64,000 nucleotides of DNA from Cellulomonas palmilytica (GTDB taxonomy: Bacteria; Actinomycetota; Actinomycetes; Actinomycetales; Cellulomonadaceae), in the NCBI RefSeq assembly GCF_021590045.1, contig NZ_CP062221.1, positions 2,976,001 to 3,040,000 of the forward strand, given 5' to 3'. The notes beneath the pieces were generated by a model that did not search any database, was not told where the DNA came from, and saw only the letters and a program-made list of their open reading frames with translations. Made by a program: the position numbers and the translations under genes. How positions within the stretch are numbered: the stretch's first letter is position 1; each line of letters begins with the position of its first letter. Shown here piece after piece: positions 23,686-31,071 of the stretch.

Positions 23686-24864
23686 TCAGTCGCCCTTGAC
23701 GTTCACGATCTGCCGGAGCGTGTGGCGGATCTCGACGAGGTCGCCCGCGTCGGCCATCACGCGGTCGATGTCCTTGTAGGCCGCCGGGATCTCGTCGATG
23801 AACGCGTCCGTGTCGCGGTACTCGATGCCGGCCATCGCCTCACGGAGCTGCTCGTGCGTGAAGGTCCGACGCGCGGCCGAGCGTGAGTACTCGCGTCCGG
23901 CGCCGTGAGGCGAGGAGTTCAGCGAGAGCCGATCGCCCTTGCCGACCACGACGTACGAGGCCGTGCCCATCGACCCCGGGATCAGCCCCGGCCGGCCCTC
24001 GTCTGCCTGGATCGCGCCCTTGCGCGAGACCCACACCTTCTTCCCGAAGTGATGCTCCTGCTCGGTGAAGTTGTGGTGGCAGTTGATGCGGTCGAGCTCG
24101 TCGACGTCCTCGCCCATGTGCTCGGCGATCGCTGCGATGACGCGGTCCATCATCTCCTCGCGGTTCAGCAGCGCGAACCGCTGCGCCCACCTCAGCTCGC
24201 GGATGTAGGTCCAGAACTCGTCCGTCCCCTCGACGAGGTACGCCAGGTCCGGGTCCGGCAGCGAGATCCACCAGCGACGGCACAGGTCGGCCGCCACCTT
24301 GATGTGGTGCTGAGCGATCTTGTTGCCCACGCCACGGGATCCGGAGTGCAGGAACAGCCAGACCGCACCGGTCTCGTCGACTGACACCTCGATGAAGTGG
24401 TTGCCGGACCCGAGCGTGCCCAGCTGCAGCTTCCAGTTGCTCGCGTACGTCGCGGGGTCGAACCCTGCTCGTCCAGCCTCGGCCTCGAGCTCCTGCCCCC
24501 GAGACGCCGCGGACTCGGTGAGCGCCGTGTTGTACACGCCTGCGGACAGCGGGACGCGGGCCTCGATCGACTCCCGTAGAGGTGCGAGCGCACCGCGGGC
24601 CCGCACCTCGTCCTCCGTCCACTGCGTCCGGACCGCGATCATGCCGCAGCCGATGTCGACCCCCACCGCCGCCGGGATGATCGCGCCGCGCGTCGGGATG
24701 ACCGATCCGACGGTGGCACCCTTGCCGAGGTGCGCGTCCGGCATGAGGGCGAGGTGCGGGTAGATGAACGGCATGCTCGCCGTGCGAATCGCCTGGTCGG
24801 CGGTGTTGGGCTCGATGATCGACGCCCAGGAGATGAGCGTCCTGGACAGGTGCTGCCTGGTCAT
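23686..24864 (-). CDS. rtcB: RtcB-type 3'-phosphate RNA ligase
   Basis: A 392-residue RtcB ligase that joins 2',3'-cyclic phosphate or 3'-phosphate RNA ends to 5'-OH ends using GTP and Mn2+. All signature blocks are present: GVDIGCGM (metal ligands Asp70, Cys73), GSGNHFIE (His156), LHSGSRGVGN (His173), NCHHN (261-265), RKGAI, IPGSMG and SSPHGAGR, where His320 is the expected guanylylated residue. Length is slightly shorter than the usual 400-480. It is the last gene of the early operon, before the hairpin-rich gap and the packaging genes. No archease gene is adjacent. A likely phage role is repair of tRNAs cut by host anticodon nucleases. Confidence 0.95.
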   Translation of the reverse strand: MTRQHLSRTLISWASIIEPNTADQAIRTASMPFIYPHLALMPDAHLGKGATVGSVIPTRGAIIPAAVGVDIGCGMIAVRTQWTEDEVRARGALAPLRESIEARVPLSAGVYNTALTESAASRGQELEAEAGRAGFDPATYASNWKLQLGTLGSGNHFIEVSVDETGAVWLFLHSGSRGVGNKIAQHHIKVAADLCRRWWISLPDPDLAYLVEGTDEFWTYIRELRWAQRFALLNREEMMDRVIAAIAEHMGEDVDELDRINCHHNFTEQEHHFGKKVWVSRKGAIQADEGRPGLIPGSMGTASYVVVGKGDRLSLNSSPHGAGREYSRSAARRTFTHEQLREAMAGIEYRDTDAFIDEIPAAYKDIDRVMADAGDLVEIRHTLRQIVNVKGD

Positions 24865-24878
24865 GGTGGAGGATCCTC

Positions 24879-25019
24879 TCAGCGGGTCGATGTGCTGGGC
24901 GTAGGAATTTCCGAGCGGTCCTCGCAGTCCGCGGCGAGCGAGGGGATCGCGTGGTGCGTCTGGCGGCAGGCGCAGTGCCAGGGGGTGCGGCCGTGGCCGG
25001 TGCGTGCGGGCTCGGTCAC
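24879..25019 (-). CDS. 46-residue phage protein, unknown
   Basis: A very small gene; GTG at 25019 overlaps the previous stop (GTGA), and its stop is 14 bases from the rtcB start. The product includes TPWHCACRQTHHAIPS and one later Cys, so a zinc-bound structure is possible (Cys/His cluster). Tight coupling on both sides supports a real gene, but no family is recognised. Confidence 0.5.
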   Translation of the reverse strand: MTEPARTGHGRTPWHCACRQTHHAIPSLAADCEDRSEIPTPSTSTR

Positions 25020-25813
25020 GGGAGGACGGCCTCGCTGATCGGGTCGCCGAGCATGATGCGGATGTGCTCGCCGAGCACGCCGATCGTCGTCGAGTCCCAC
25101 GCCGCGCCGCAGCCCAGGCACACGGCGAGCAGCGGCTCGAGCCGGACCTGGAGCTTGCCGCGGACGTCGCAGTTCATGCACGGGACGTGCGGCTTGAGCG
25201 GTGCGGTGTCCCAGGTCGTGACGACCCGGGCCCGCGCCCAGAACCGGAGGACGTCGTGGTCGATGCATCGCAGGTCGTCGCGGTCGACCGTCGGCAGCCT
25301 GCGGATCAGGTCGACGGTGAGGTGCTCGACGTCGGCCGCCGGCTGGCGGTTCGTGATCGCGCCCACCCAGAAGCGCATGCCCTGGTCGATCGTCGTCCAC
25401 GCGTCGAGCGCCTCGAGGTTCGCGGTCGGGCGGGACTCCGGTCCGCTCGACGACGCAGCGCCGGCCGTGGACCCCACGATCGCGTCGTGCAGCTGCTCGA
25501 GCAGCGGCGGGTGTTCGACGACGTGCGAGCGGGGCACGAGCCGCTGACCGTCGCCGGCCCGCAGCGCGTACCCGCACTCGACGCACGTCGGGATCCCACG
25601 GTGCTCGGGGGTGAGCCGGCGCATCGCGGCGGCGTAGGACGTCGACGGGGCGGGCGGCGGCACCGGGCACGGCCCGGCGTGCGCGCGGACCCACGACGGG
25701 ACCGACGTCGTGCGCGGCTCGATCAGCTCGCGCAGACGGTCGGTGATGCGCTCGACGACGCGGCTCGACGCGGCGCGCTCGTCGGTGCGGTCCTGGGGTC
25801 GGGTGGTGGTCAT
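25016..25813 (-). CDS. Zinc-ribbon-containing early protein, unknown function
   Basis: A 265-residue soluble protein; ATG at 25813 overlaps the stop of the HNH-containing gene (ATGA). Three CxxC knuckles are seen: CVECGY (about 77), CMNCDVRG (about 215) and CLGCGAAWD (about 235). The middle is helical (YAAAMRRLTPEH; LDAWTTIDQGMRFW). Similar Cys-rich proteins lie near replication genes in actinophages but have no assigned role. DNA or RNA binding is a reasonable guess. It is translated between the HNH-type protein and a 46-residue protein. Confidence 0.62.
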   Translation of the reverse strand: MTTTRPQDRTDERAASSRVVERITDRLRELIEPRTTSVPSWVRAHAGPCPVPPPAPSTSYAAAMRRLTPEHRGIPTCVECGYALRAGDGQRLVPRSHVVEHPPLLEQLHDAIVGSTAGAASSSGPESRPTANLEALDAWTTIDQGMRFWVGAITNRQPAADVEHLTVDLIRRLPTVDRDDLRCIDHDVLRFWARARVVTTWDTAPLKPHVPCMNCDVRGKLQVRLEPLLAVCLGCGAAWDSTTIGVLGEHIRIMLGDPISEAVLP

Positions 25814-27015
25814 CGGGCGTCGCTTCCGGTCTGGCACTTGCGGCAGGGCTCGGGAAGGTTGTGGGTCGGGCAGTGCGTCTCGTCGCCCATCGGGTCGCGG
25901 GGGCCGCGGTAGCCGTGCCACGGAGATCCGTAGCGGCCAGGCGCAGGGGGCGGCTCGGGTGCAGGCCCGGCGTCGAGGGTCTGCGCGGGGCGGGGCCGGT
26001 CCTGACGCCCACCACGGCCACGACGACGGCGACGGCCCGAGCGGGGCGGAGCGGGCGACCCTGACGCCGGACCTTCTCCCGGACCCTCACCCTGTCCCTG
26101 ACCCTGACCCGGACGCGTACCCGCGGGCGTACCCGCACGCACGCCCGAGGAGACGATCGGGGGTTGCTTCGAGCTGTGCTCGGAGCTGTGCTTCGAGCTG
26201 TGCTCCCGGCCACCCGCGGGCTGCTCCTGGCGGCCCGTGTGCGACGCGGACGGCGCGGGCGAGGGCTCTGCGGCGAGCGGCGTGCTCGGCAAGCTCTCAG
26301 CGGCCGCGGCGGCCTCCTGGGCGGGCGTCAGGGCCCTGGGTGCGGCCCTGAGCGTCATGTCGGCGTCGCTGGGCGTGCGGCGGCCCTTGGTGCGGTTGCA
26401 GCCGCCGCACGCAACGACGAGGTTTCGCACACCGCGGGCCTTCGTCGGGTCGACGTGGTCCAGCGTCGGCTTCGCGTTCTCGTCCTTGCTCGAGCGGTCG
26501 TACCGCTTCACGCGGCGGCCGCAGTAGCGGCAGTCGGCCTGGTTCTTGAGCTTCGGGTCGAGCGGGTCCACGCAGTCGCGCAGCCACACCGCGTTCACGA
26601 CGTCGGGGTTCTGGAGCTCGCCACGCTTCGCGCGGGTCTCCCGCACGACCGCCGCGCGGTCGTACTTCATGGCCCACCAGTCGTGGTACCGCCAGCACGG
26701 CTGCTCGATGCCCGAGACGGGGTCCACAGCCGGCACCGGTTCGCAGCGATCGCAGTCGTGACCCGGTGCGTGCCAGAGCCCAGCGTCCACCAGCAGGTGG
26801 GCGAGCTCGAGCGCAGCGGACCGGTCGAAGATCAGCGACATCAGCGACTGCAGCGACACCAGACCGTCGGTCCCGACGTCCTGCGATGTCGAGCCGGCGA
26901 GCGTCCACACGCCCAGCGCGGCAAGGCCGCGGTCGTCACCCGCGAGCATGCGACCCGTCAACGCGCGGACCTTGCGGTTCGCGTGCAGGTGGTCGTCGAC
27001 CTGGAAGAAGGGCAC
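25810..27015 (-). CDS. Replication-type protein with HNH domain
   Basis: A 401-residue protein. The N-terminal 120 residues begin MPFFQVDDHLHANRKVRAL and look like the winged-helix region of phage replisome organisers. Residues about 160-215 form an HNH domain: CRYCGRRVKR, PTLDHVDPTKARGVRN, LVVACGGCNRTKG. A long disordered tail follows, with HSSKHSSEHSSK repeats, Gly/Gln/Glu repeats and an Arg-rich stretch, ending in a CPTHNLPEPCRKCQ zinc-like motif. It may load helicase and nick DNA at the origin, or be a free-standing HNH enzyme; the fold assignment of the N-terminus is tentative. Confidence 0.72.
   Translation of the reverse strand: MPFFQVDDHLHANRKVRALTGRMLAGDDRGLAALGVWTLAGSTSQDVGTDGLVSLQSLMSLIFDRSAALELAHLLVDAGLWHAPGHDCDRCEPVPAVDPVSGIEQPCWRYHDWWAMKYDRAAVVRETRAKRGELQNPDVVNAVWLRDCVDPLDPKLKNQADCRYCGRRVKRYDRSSKDENAKPTLDHVDPTKARGVRNLVVACGGCNRTKGRRTPSDADMTLRAAPRALTPAQEAAAAAESLPSTPLAAEPSPAPSASHTGRQEQPAGGREHSSKHSSEHSSKQPPIVSSGVRAGTPAGTRPGQGQGQGEGPGEGPASGSPAPPRSGRRRRRGRGGRQDRPRPAQTLDAGPAPEPPPAPGRYGSPWHGYRGPRDPMGDETHCPTHNLPEPCRKCQTGSDAR
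26169..26204. repeat. Three 12-bp direct repeats inside the HNH-type gene
   Basis: The unit tcgagctgtgct (middle copy cggagctgtgct) occurs three times in tandem and encodes the HSS-K/E repeats of the disordered linker. It is an in-frame microsatellite that could expand or contract without breaking the protein. Confidence 0.75.
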
Positions 27016-27031
27016 CAGGAGTCCTCTCGGT

Positions 27032-27127
27032 TCAGTCAGAGCACCGGCACTCGCCGGTGAACGGGTTGATCACGCCGTTGCAGGACTCGCAGCGCTGCGG
27101 GTCCCGGCGGCTCTGGTCGTCGGTCAT
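27032..27127 (-). CDS. 31-residue Cys-rich micro-protein
   Basis: A 31-residue ORF with a very strong ribosome-binding site: AGGAGGTGA ends six bases before ATG 27127. The protein has CESCNG near residue 13 and ends with CRCSD, a possible four-Cys zinc site. It fills the space between two tightly packed early genes. Strong initiation signal and Cys pattern favour a real gene despite the length. Function unknown. Confidence 0.6.
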   Translation of the reverse strand: MTDDQSRRDPQRCESCNGVINPFTGECRCSD

Positions 27128-27132
27128 GAGGT

Positions 27133-27306
27133 TCACCTCCTCCGGTCCTCGAAGGGCTCGGCATAGGCGGGAGGGTCCGCGGTGAAGCCGATCTGCCGCG
27201 TGTCCGCGCGCTCGACCAACGCGTCGATCTGCACCTCGCGGTCGCCCGCGTCGTCAGCGGGACGAGCACGCTCGACTTCGAGGGTCAGCGACAGGCGGAT
27301 CCTCAT
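27133..27306 (-). CDS. 57-residue early phage protein, unknown
   Basis: A small protein starting at ATG 27306, which overlaps the stop of the VRR-NUC gene (ATGA). It begins with a beta-strand pattern (MRIRLSLTLEVERA) and continues acidic to a helical middle (EVQIDALVERADTRQIGF). It lacks Cys and membrane segments. Its stop codon lies inside the ribosome-binding site of the next micro-gene, indicating tight coupling. No family recognised. Confidence 0.55.
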   Translation of the reverse strand: MRIRLSLTLEVERARPADDAGDREVQIDALVERADTRQIGFTADPPAYAEPFEDRRR

Positions 27307-27659
27307 GACGGCGTTCCCAACAGCTCGGCGATGACGCGCTCCCCCAGCCAGTCCGACGGACGCCAGACCCCGGCGTCCGCGCCGGCGACCGTCAGCGCCT
27401 CGAGCCACTGGCGCTGCTCGGGGCGGACGCGGCCGCTCTCGGCCTTCAGCTCGCGGAACAGCACCAGCCCGCGCCGCGGGTGGACGAGCACGAGGTCCGG
27501 AAAGCCCGGCTGCGAGCGCCGGGAGTCGTGGGTGTGATACGCGAGCCAACCGGCGCTACGGGCGGCGGTGAGGATCTGGGCCTGCAGGGCGGCCTCGGTC
27601 ATCTGGTCGGCGACGAGCGCGCGGTGCTGCAGCGGCGTCAGCGAGCGCGGGGCGGTCAT
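27303..27659 (-). CDS. VRR-NUC domain nuclease
   Basis: A 118-residue protein that is almost entirely a VRR-NUC domain, a PD-(D/E)xK nuclease type. The catalytic pattern is visible: an N-terminal TEAALQAQI helix with Glu22, then QPGFPDLVLV (Asp55) and FRELKAE (Glu70, Lys72), with VRPEQRQWLEAL and GVWRPSDW closing the fold. Phage copies act as Holliday-junction or flap nucleases in replication and recombination. ATG at 27659 overlaps the upstream stop (ATGA). Length is normal for stand-alone phage members. Confidence 0.88.
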   Translation of the reverse strand: MTAPRSLTPLQHRALVADQMTEAALQAQILTAARSAGWLAYHTHDSRRSQPGFPDLVLVHPRRGLVLFRELKAESGRVRPEQRQWLEALTVAGADAGVWRPSDWLGERVIAELLGTPS

Positions 27660-28243
27660 GGTGCGTACCCGAGGATGGCGAGGACGCGGCGCGCCTGGTC
27701 GCGGACGTGGTCGCGGCGGCGGGTGACGAGCTCGGTGAGGGTGCCGTGCTCGCCGTGCTCGGGGCAGGGCGTGAAGTCGGTCTCCCAGGGGCTGGGGTCG
27801 ATCGCCTGTGCGACGGCCTCCACCCGTCCCGCGCTCACGCTCGGGGCGGGCTGGGGCGAGCGGGCGGCGAGGGCATCGCGCTCAGCGGTGACCGCGGCCA
27901 GCGCCGCCCTCGTCTCCTCGTGCGCGCGCAGCTCCCGGTCGTACTCACTCCACCATGCGTCGGCCGACCCTCGCAGCCGCTCGACCAGCGCCTCCTCGTC
28001 GGACGGGGCGGGGGCGTCGGGGCGCGGGTGCAGGATCGCGAGAGGGAGTCGCAGCGACTCGACGCGACGCCCAAGCCCCTCCTCGTCGTCCTCGCGCCAC
28101 GACCACGCCCACCAGCGGCCGTCCTCGTCCTCCGTGAGGATCCACACGCGGAAGCCCTCGCGGACGACGACCGGCTCGGCCATCTCGCCCGCGGCTGCTA
28201 GGAGCGCGTCCAGCTCGGCGGCTGTGGTGATCTGCTCAGCCAC
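27656..28243 (-). CDS. Early phage protein, unknown function
   Basis: A 195-residue soluble protein with a GTG start. The first 80 residues form an alpha-beta pattern with Trp-rich text DGRWWAWSWREDD, the middle has a charged helix (residues about 85-125) that could be a coiled coil, and the C-terminus is helical and basic (LVTRRRDHVRDQARRVLAIL). It lies directly before the VRR-NUC nuclease gene with stop-start overlap, and overlaps the gene upstream by eight bases. No family recognised. Confidence 0.6.
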   Translation of the reverse strand: MAEQITTAAELDALLAAAGEMAEPVVVREGFRVWILTEDEDGRWWAWSWREDDEEGLGRRVESLRLPLAILHPRPDAPAPSDEEALVERLRGSADAWWSEYDRELRAHEETRAALAAVTAERDALAARSPQPAPSVSAGRVEAVAQAIDPSPWETDFTPCPEHGEHGTLTELVTRRRDHVRDQARRVLAILGYAP

Positions 28244-28700
28244 GGGACACCTCGCGCGCGATCCTCGGGGCGTGCTCGGTGAGCACCTCGACGAGCGCGT
28301 CCGCGAGACCGTACTCGCCCTCGGCCTGGGAGATGTGGTGACCGTGCTCGTCGAGGGTCCGCACCAGGGCGCGGACAGCCTCCTCGATCGGGGAGAGGTC
28401 GACCGTCGCGGGGGTGGAGTCGTGGTCGTCCGTGAGGCCGTTGTTCGCGAGGGTGTCGCGTCGGCCGAGCGCCTGGAGGAGCATGTCCCCGTCGATGTGG
28501 TCGATCTCGTCGTGGTTCAAGCCGAGGTGCTCGTTGAGCGCCGCGAGCTCGTCGAGCCGCGCGGCGGCCACGCGGCGCGCGCTGTCCAGTTCGCCCTCCG
28601 CGCGGGTCTCCCGCTCGCGCGCTGCGGTGAGCACGTTGACGGCCATCCAGCGCGCGGCGATCACGGCGCGGTCGATCGCGTTCGGGATGTGGTCGGTCAT
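28236..28700 (-). CDS. Helical early phage protein, unknown function
   Basis: A 154-residue, mainly helical, acidic protein. ATG 28700 overlaps the previous stop (ATGA), which supports the start. Residues about 20-60 form a charged helix (TAARERETRAEGELDSARR) and the C-terminus has a second helix (ADALVEVLTEHAPRIAREV). No Cys, no membrane segment. It belongs to the tightly packed early operon. A role in replication or takeover cannot be inferred from sequence. Confidence 0.58.
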   Translation of the reverse strand: MTDHIPNAIDRAVIAARWMAVNVLTAARERETRAEGELDSARRVAAARLDELAALNEHLGLNHDEIDHIDGDMLLQALGRRDTLANNGLTDDHDSTPATVDLSPIEEAVRALVRTLDEHGHHISQAEGEYGLADALVEVLTEHAPRIAREVSRG

Positions 28701-29269
28701 GGGTTCCTCCTGTTGCGGTGGTGTGCCTGCGCGGCGCGCACGGCCTGGTAGGTGGCGGTCGTCGAGCTGCGCTTGCCGGACGCGATCGCGCGGTCGTCGA
28801 CGACCGTCGACGTGGGCAGCGGGTGCGACGTCGCGGCGATCGCACGCGCGGCGCGGAGGCGGTCGAGCTCGCACGGCACGCCCGGGACCCGGTTCGGGTC
28901 CGCGCGCGGCAGACCGCGGCGCGCCCACGGGGAGTGCGGGTCGCACCGCCAGCCCTCCGCGTACGGGTGCGCGTCCGTCGACGAGCACGCCGGCACCGTG
29001 CACCGGCGGCCCGTCGACGCACGCTCCGCGGAGGGTGCGACGACCGGCTCCTGCACCGCCGCGAGGAGCTGGTGCACCAGGTGCCACGTCTCCTCCGACG
29101 GGGACCGGTCCAGACCCGCGTCCCGCCACACCGTGCGACGCATCCCTCCACCGACCGCGATGCCCTCGACCGTCACACCGAGGCGGCGCATCGAGTCCGC
29201 GAGCGCGCGGGCCTTCCTCTCGCGGTTCTCGCGGGCAAGGGCGGTGTGCGCGTAGTCGACGGGGGTCAC
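28697..29269 (-). CDS. Early phage protein with small Cys motif, unknown function
   Basis: A 190-residue basic protein; GTG 29269 overlaps the previous stop (GTGA). It starts helical (YAHTALARENRERKARALADSM) and has a small Cys/His patch (RRCTVPACSSTDAHP, then WRCDPH) that may bind zinc. The C-terminal 40 residues are basic. Position between two other Cys-containing early genes suggests a nucleic-acid-related role. No family recognised. Confidence 0.58.
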   Translation of the reverse strand: MTPVDYAHTALARENRERKARALADSMRRLGVTVEGIAVGGGMRRTVWRDAGLDRSPSEETWHLVHQLLAAVQEPVVAPSAERASTGRRCTVPACSSTDAHPYAEGWRCDPHSPWARRGLPRADPNRVPGVPCELDRLRAARAIAATSHPLPTSTVVDDRAIASGKRSSTTATYQAVRAAQAHHRNRRNP

Positions 29270-29628
29270 GAGGTCACCGCCTCGTCGAGGGTGCGCAGGT
29301 GCGACGGGTGGACGTCGGCGCCCCACACGTCGTCGCCGTCCCAGTGGACGTGCACGGCCGGGGTGCCCTTCGTCGCCGGGCAGTCGGACCTCACCGTGCC
29401 CCGGACCTCTCTGCCGCCGAACGTCATCGCGACACGGGTCCCGGGGATCAGCGAGCAGCCGCACTCCGCGCGAACGTCGGGCAGCGGCGCGCCCGAGACC
29501 GCGGCCATGAGCTCGTCGTCCGTCGCGTCGCCGAGGTCGCTGTCACACCCGTTGCACATGCGGTGCACCCGGAACCGCGTCGCGCCCGTCTCCGGGTCGC
29601 GCGTCGGCGGGGTCGAGGGGCGCGTCAC
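29266..29628 (-). CDS. Early phage protein with SH3-like fold pattern, unknown
   Basis: A 120-residue protein starting at GTG 29628, divergent from the plus-strand gene at 29683. It has CNGCDSDLGDA near residue 25 and CGCSL near 57. The C-terminal part (PGTRVAMTFGGREVRGTV, then VHVHWDGDDVW) looks like a small KOW/SH3-like beta barrel as in proteins that bind nucleic acid or regulate expression. It is the first gene of the block downstream of the inverted insert, so it may need its own promoter between 29629 and 29682. Confidence 0.58.
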   Translation of the reverse strand: MTRPSTPPTRDPETGATRFRVHRMCNGCDSDLGDATDDELMAAVSGAPLPDVRAECGCSLIPGTRVAMTFGGREVRGTVRSDCPATKGTPAVHVHWDGDDVWGADVHPSHLRTLDEAVTS

Positions 29629-29682
29629 GACGCACCGCCGTTCGCCAGACGGAGGCCGTTCGCCTGCAGTAGCGTCCAGCCG

Positions 29683-30102
29683 GTGCAGACCTTCGACTGG
29701 CGCTCCTGGGTCCTTGGGATCGTGAGCGCGCTGATCGTTGCCGGGGTGCTCGGGTTCGTCAGCTGGCTGCGTCGCCCCCGCGGACACCTACAGCCGTCCT
29801 TGGGCCGACTCCCCAACGGCGTCGTCCGCGTCACCGTGCGCTGGCTTGGTGCCGGAGAAGCGTGGGACGTCGTGCTGCTCCCCGAGGGGGGATCTGCGCT
29901 CAAGACCCCGGCGCTCCATGTCGGGCGGCTATCCGATGGGAACGGCGCCGCGTACATCGACCTGCCCCCAGGCGGCGCGACCGTCGTGTCCGCGCGCTGG
30001 CGCACGAAGTCGCTCGGCCGACGGGCGGCCGGCCTCGTCATCGACACGGAGACGCTGCGCACGCGGAAGCTCACGCACCGAGACATCCAGCGAGGCGCCT
30101 GA
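29683..30102 (+). CDS. Plus-strand single-pass membrane protein (moron-like)
   Basis: A 139-residue protein encoded against the early operon. After six residues comes one hydrophobic segment (about 8-28, SWVLGIVSALIVAGVLGFVSW), then a basic stop-transfer LRRPRG and a beta-rich cytoplasmic domain (VVRVTVRWLGAGEAWDVVLL; AAYIDLPPGGATVVSARW). The GTG at 29683 has no ribosome-binding site, but TAGCGT at 29670-29675 is placed so that a leaderless mRNA could begin at the start codon. Likely a lysogen-expressed gene such as superinfection exclusion; function unknown. Confidence 0.7.
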   Translation: MQTFDWRSWVLGIVSALIVAGVLGFVSWLRRPRGHLQPSLGRLPNGVVRVTVRWLGAGEAWDVVLLPEGGSALKTPALHVGRLSDGNGAAYIDLPPGGATVVSARWRTKSLGRRAAGLVIDTETLRTRKLTHRDIQRGA

Positions 30103-30118
30103 CACCGGGCGCCGACGT

Positions 30119-30805
30119 TCACGACCTGCTCCCGCGGAGGAACGCGGCCGCGCGCTGGACCTCGTCGAACGTGACCGCGACTCCGGGCAAGGCGGTGTCG
30201 GGGTGGGTGTGACGGCGTGCGCGGCGCACGAACGCGTCGAGGTCGACGACGCGGTGCGCGACGTCGTACTCGAGTCCGACGGCGTGCCTGTCCGGGTACA
30301 CCGCGGCGACGAGAATCCGAGCGGCCTCGAGGTCGGTCATGGGTGCCTCGGTGACGATCGCCGAGGCGCCGCCGATCTGCCGGAAGCCGCGGTAGTGCTC
30401 GCCGGAGGCCGCCGCGCCGTACCGGTCGACGGCGCGCAGGCACTCGAGGGTGCGGGCGACGGCGTAGACGTTGTGCTGCCACGGCTCCTGCATGCCGGAG
30501 CGCGACCAGTAGCCCGGCGCGGAGTACTGGTCCGACCGGTAGAGCAGCGGGCCGTGCTTCGACTCGAACGCGACGACGACGGCAGGCTGGTCGGCGCGCG
30601 CGTTCGCGCGGAGCATCCCGTCGAGGCGCACGTCCTGCTCGCGGACGTCAACCTCGATCACGAGGTCGACGCCGTCGATCATGACGAGCTCCCGCTCGAG
30701 CAGCTCAAGCGCGCCGGTCCACGTCACCCTGAACGGAGAGGCGGTGCGCTCGGCGGGCGGGCGCAGCCACGCGCGATCCGACAGGGGGCGGGTCGTGTAC
30801 CTCAC
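30119..30805 (-). CDS. Early phage protein with C-terminal J-domain-like motif
   Basis: A 228-residue protein; GTG 30805 overlaps the previous stop (GTGA). The main body has AFESKHGPLLYRSDQYSA and HNVYAVARTLECLRAVDRYG, text I associate with actinophage proteins annotated as DnaJ-like. The C-terminus has RRARRHTHPDTALPG followed by a helix FDEVQRAAAFLR; the His-Pro-Asp tripeptide in front of a helix is the J-domain signature that stimulates Hsp70. It may recruit the host DnaK during replication or assembly. The J-domain call is tentative because the domain is partial. Confidence 0.62.
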   Translation of the reverse strand: MRYTTRPLSDRAWLRPPAERTASPFRVTWTGALELLERELVMIDGVDLVIEVDVREQDVRLDGMLRANARADQPAVVVAFESKHGPLLYRSDQYSAPGYWSRSGMQEPWQHNVYAVARTLECLRAVDRYGAAASGEHYRGFRQIGGASAIVTEAPMTDLEAARILVAAVYPDRHAVGLEYDVAHRVVDLDAFVRRARRHTHPDTALPGVAVTFDEVQRAAAFLRGSRS

Positions 30806-31071
30806 AGCGGCCTCCACTCGACGAACGGGAACGTGAGGAGGACGCGGTGCTGCCGGCACCTGCGCCGCTCCCCCTGGGCGGCCATGTGGTCCTCGACGAC
30901 CTCGAGGTGTCGGCGGTGCTCGGCGCACGTGTTGATCCACGGGCACCCGTGACCGCACGACGCCCGCCCGGCGTACTGCGCGAGCGCGGTGCAGTCGGTG
31001 ACGGCGCACACGACGTCGAGCGCGAGGCTCTGCTCGAGGGTGGTCAGGTCGGTGTCGACGACGTCGTTCAC
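30802..31071 (-). CDS. Small Cys/His-rich early protein
   Basis: An 89-residue protein; GTG 31071 overlaps the stop of the HTH protein (GTGA). The C-terminal half has CGHGCPWINTCAEHRRHLEV and a later CRQH, giving a Cys/His cluster likely to bind zinc; the N-terminus is short and acidic. The layout, a small zinc protein coupled to an HTH protein ending ESRWSA, is repeated at 35939-37263, so this gene appears to be part of a duplicated pair. Confidence 0.6.
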   Translation of the reverse strand: MNDVVDTDLTTLEQSLALDVVCAVTDCTALAQYAGRASCGHGCPWINTCAEHRRHLEVVEDHMAAQGERRRCRQHRVLLTFPFVEWRPL

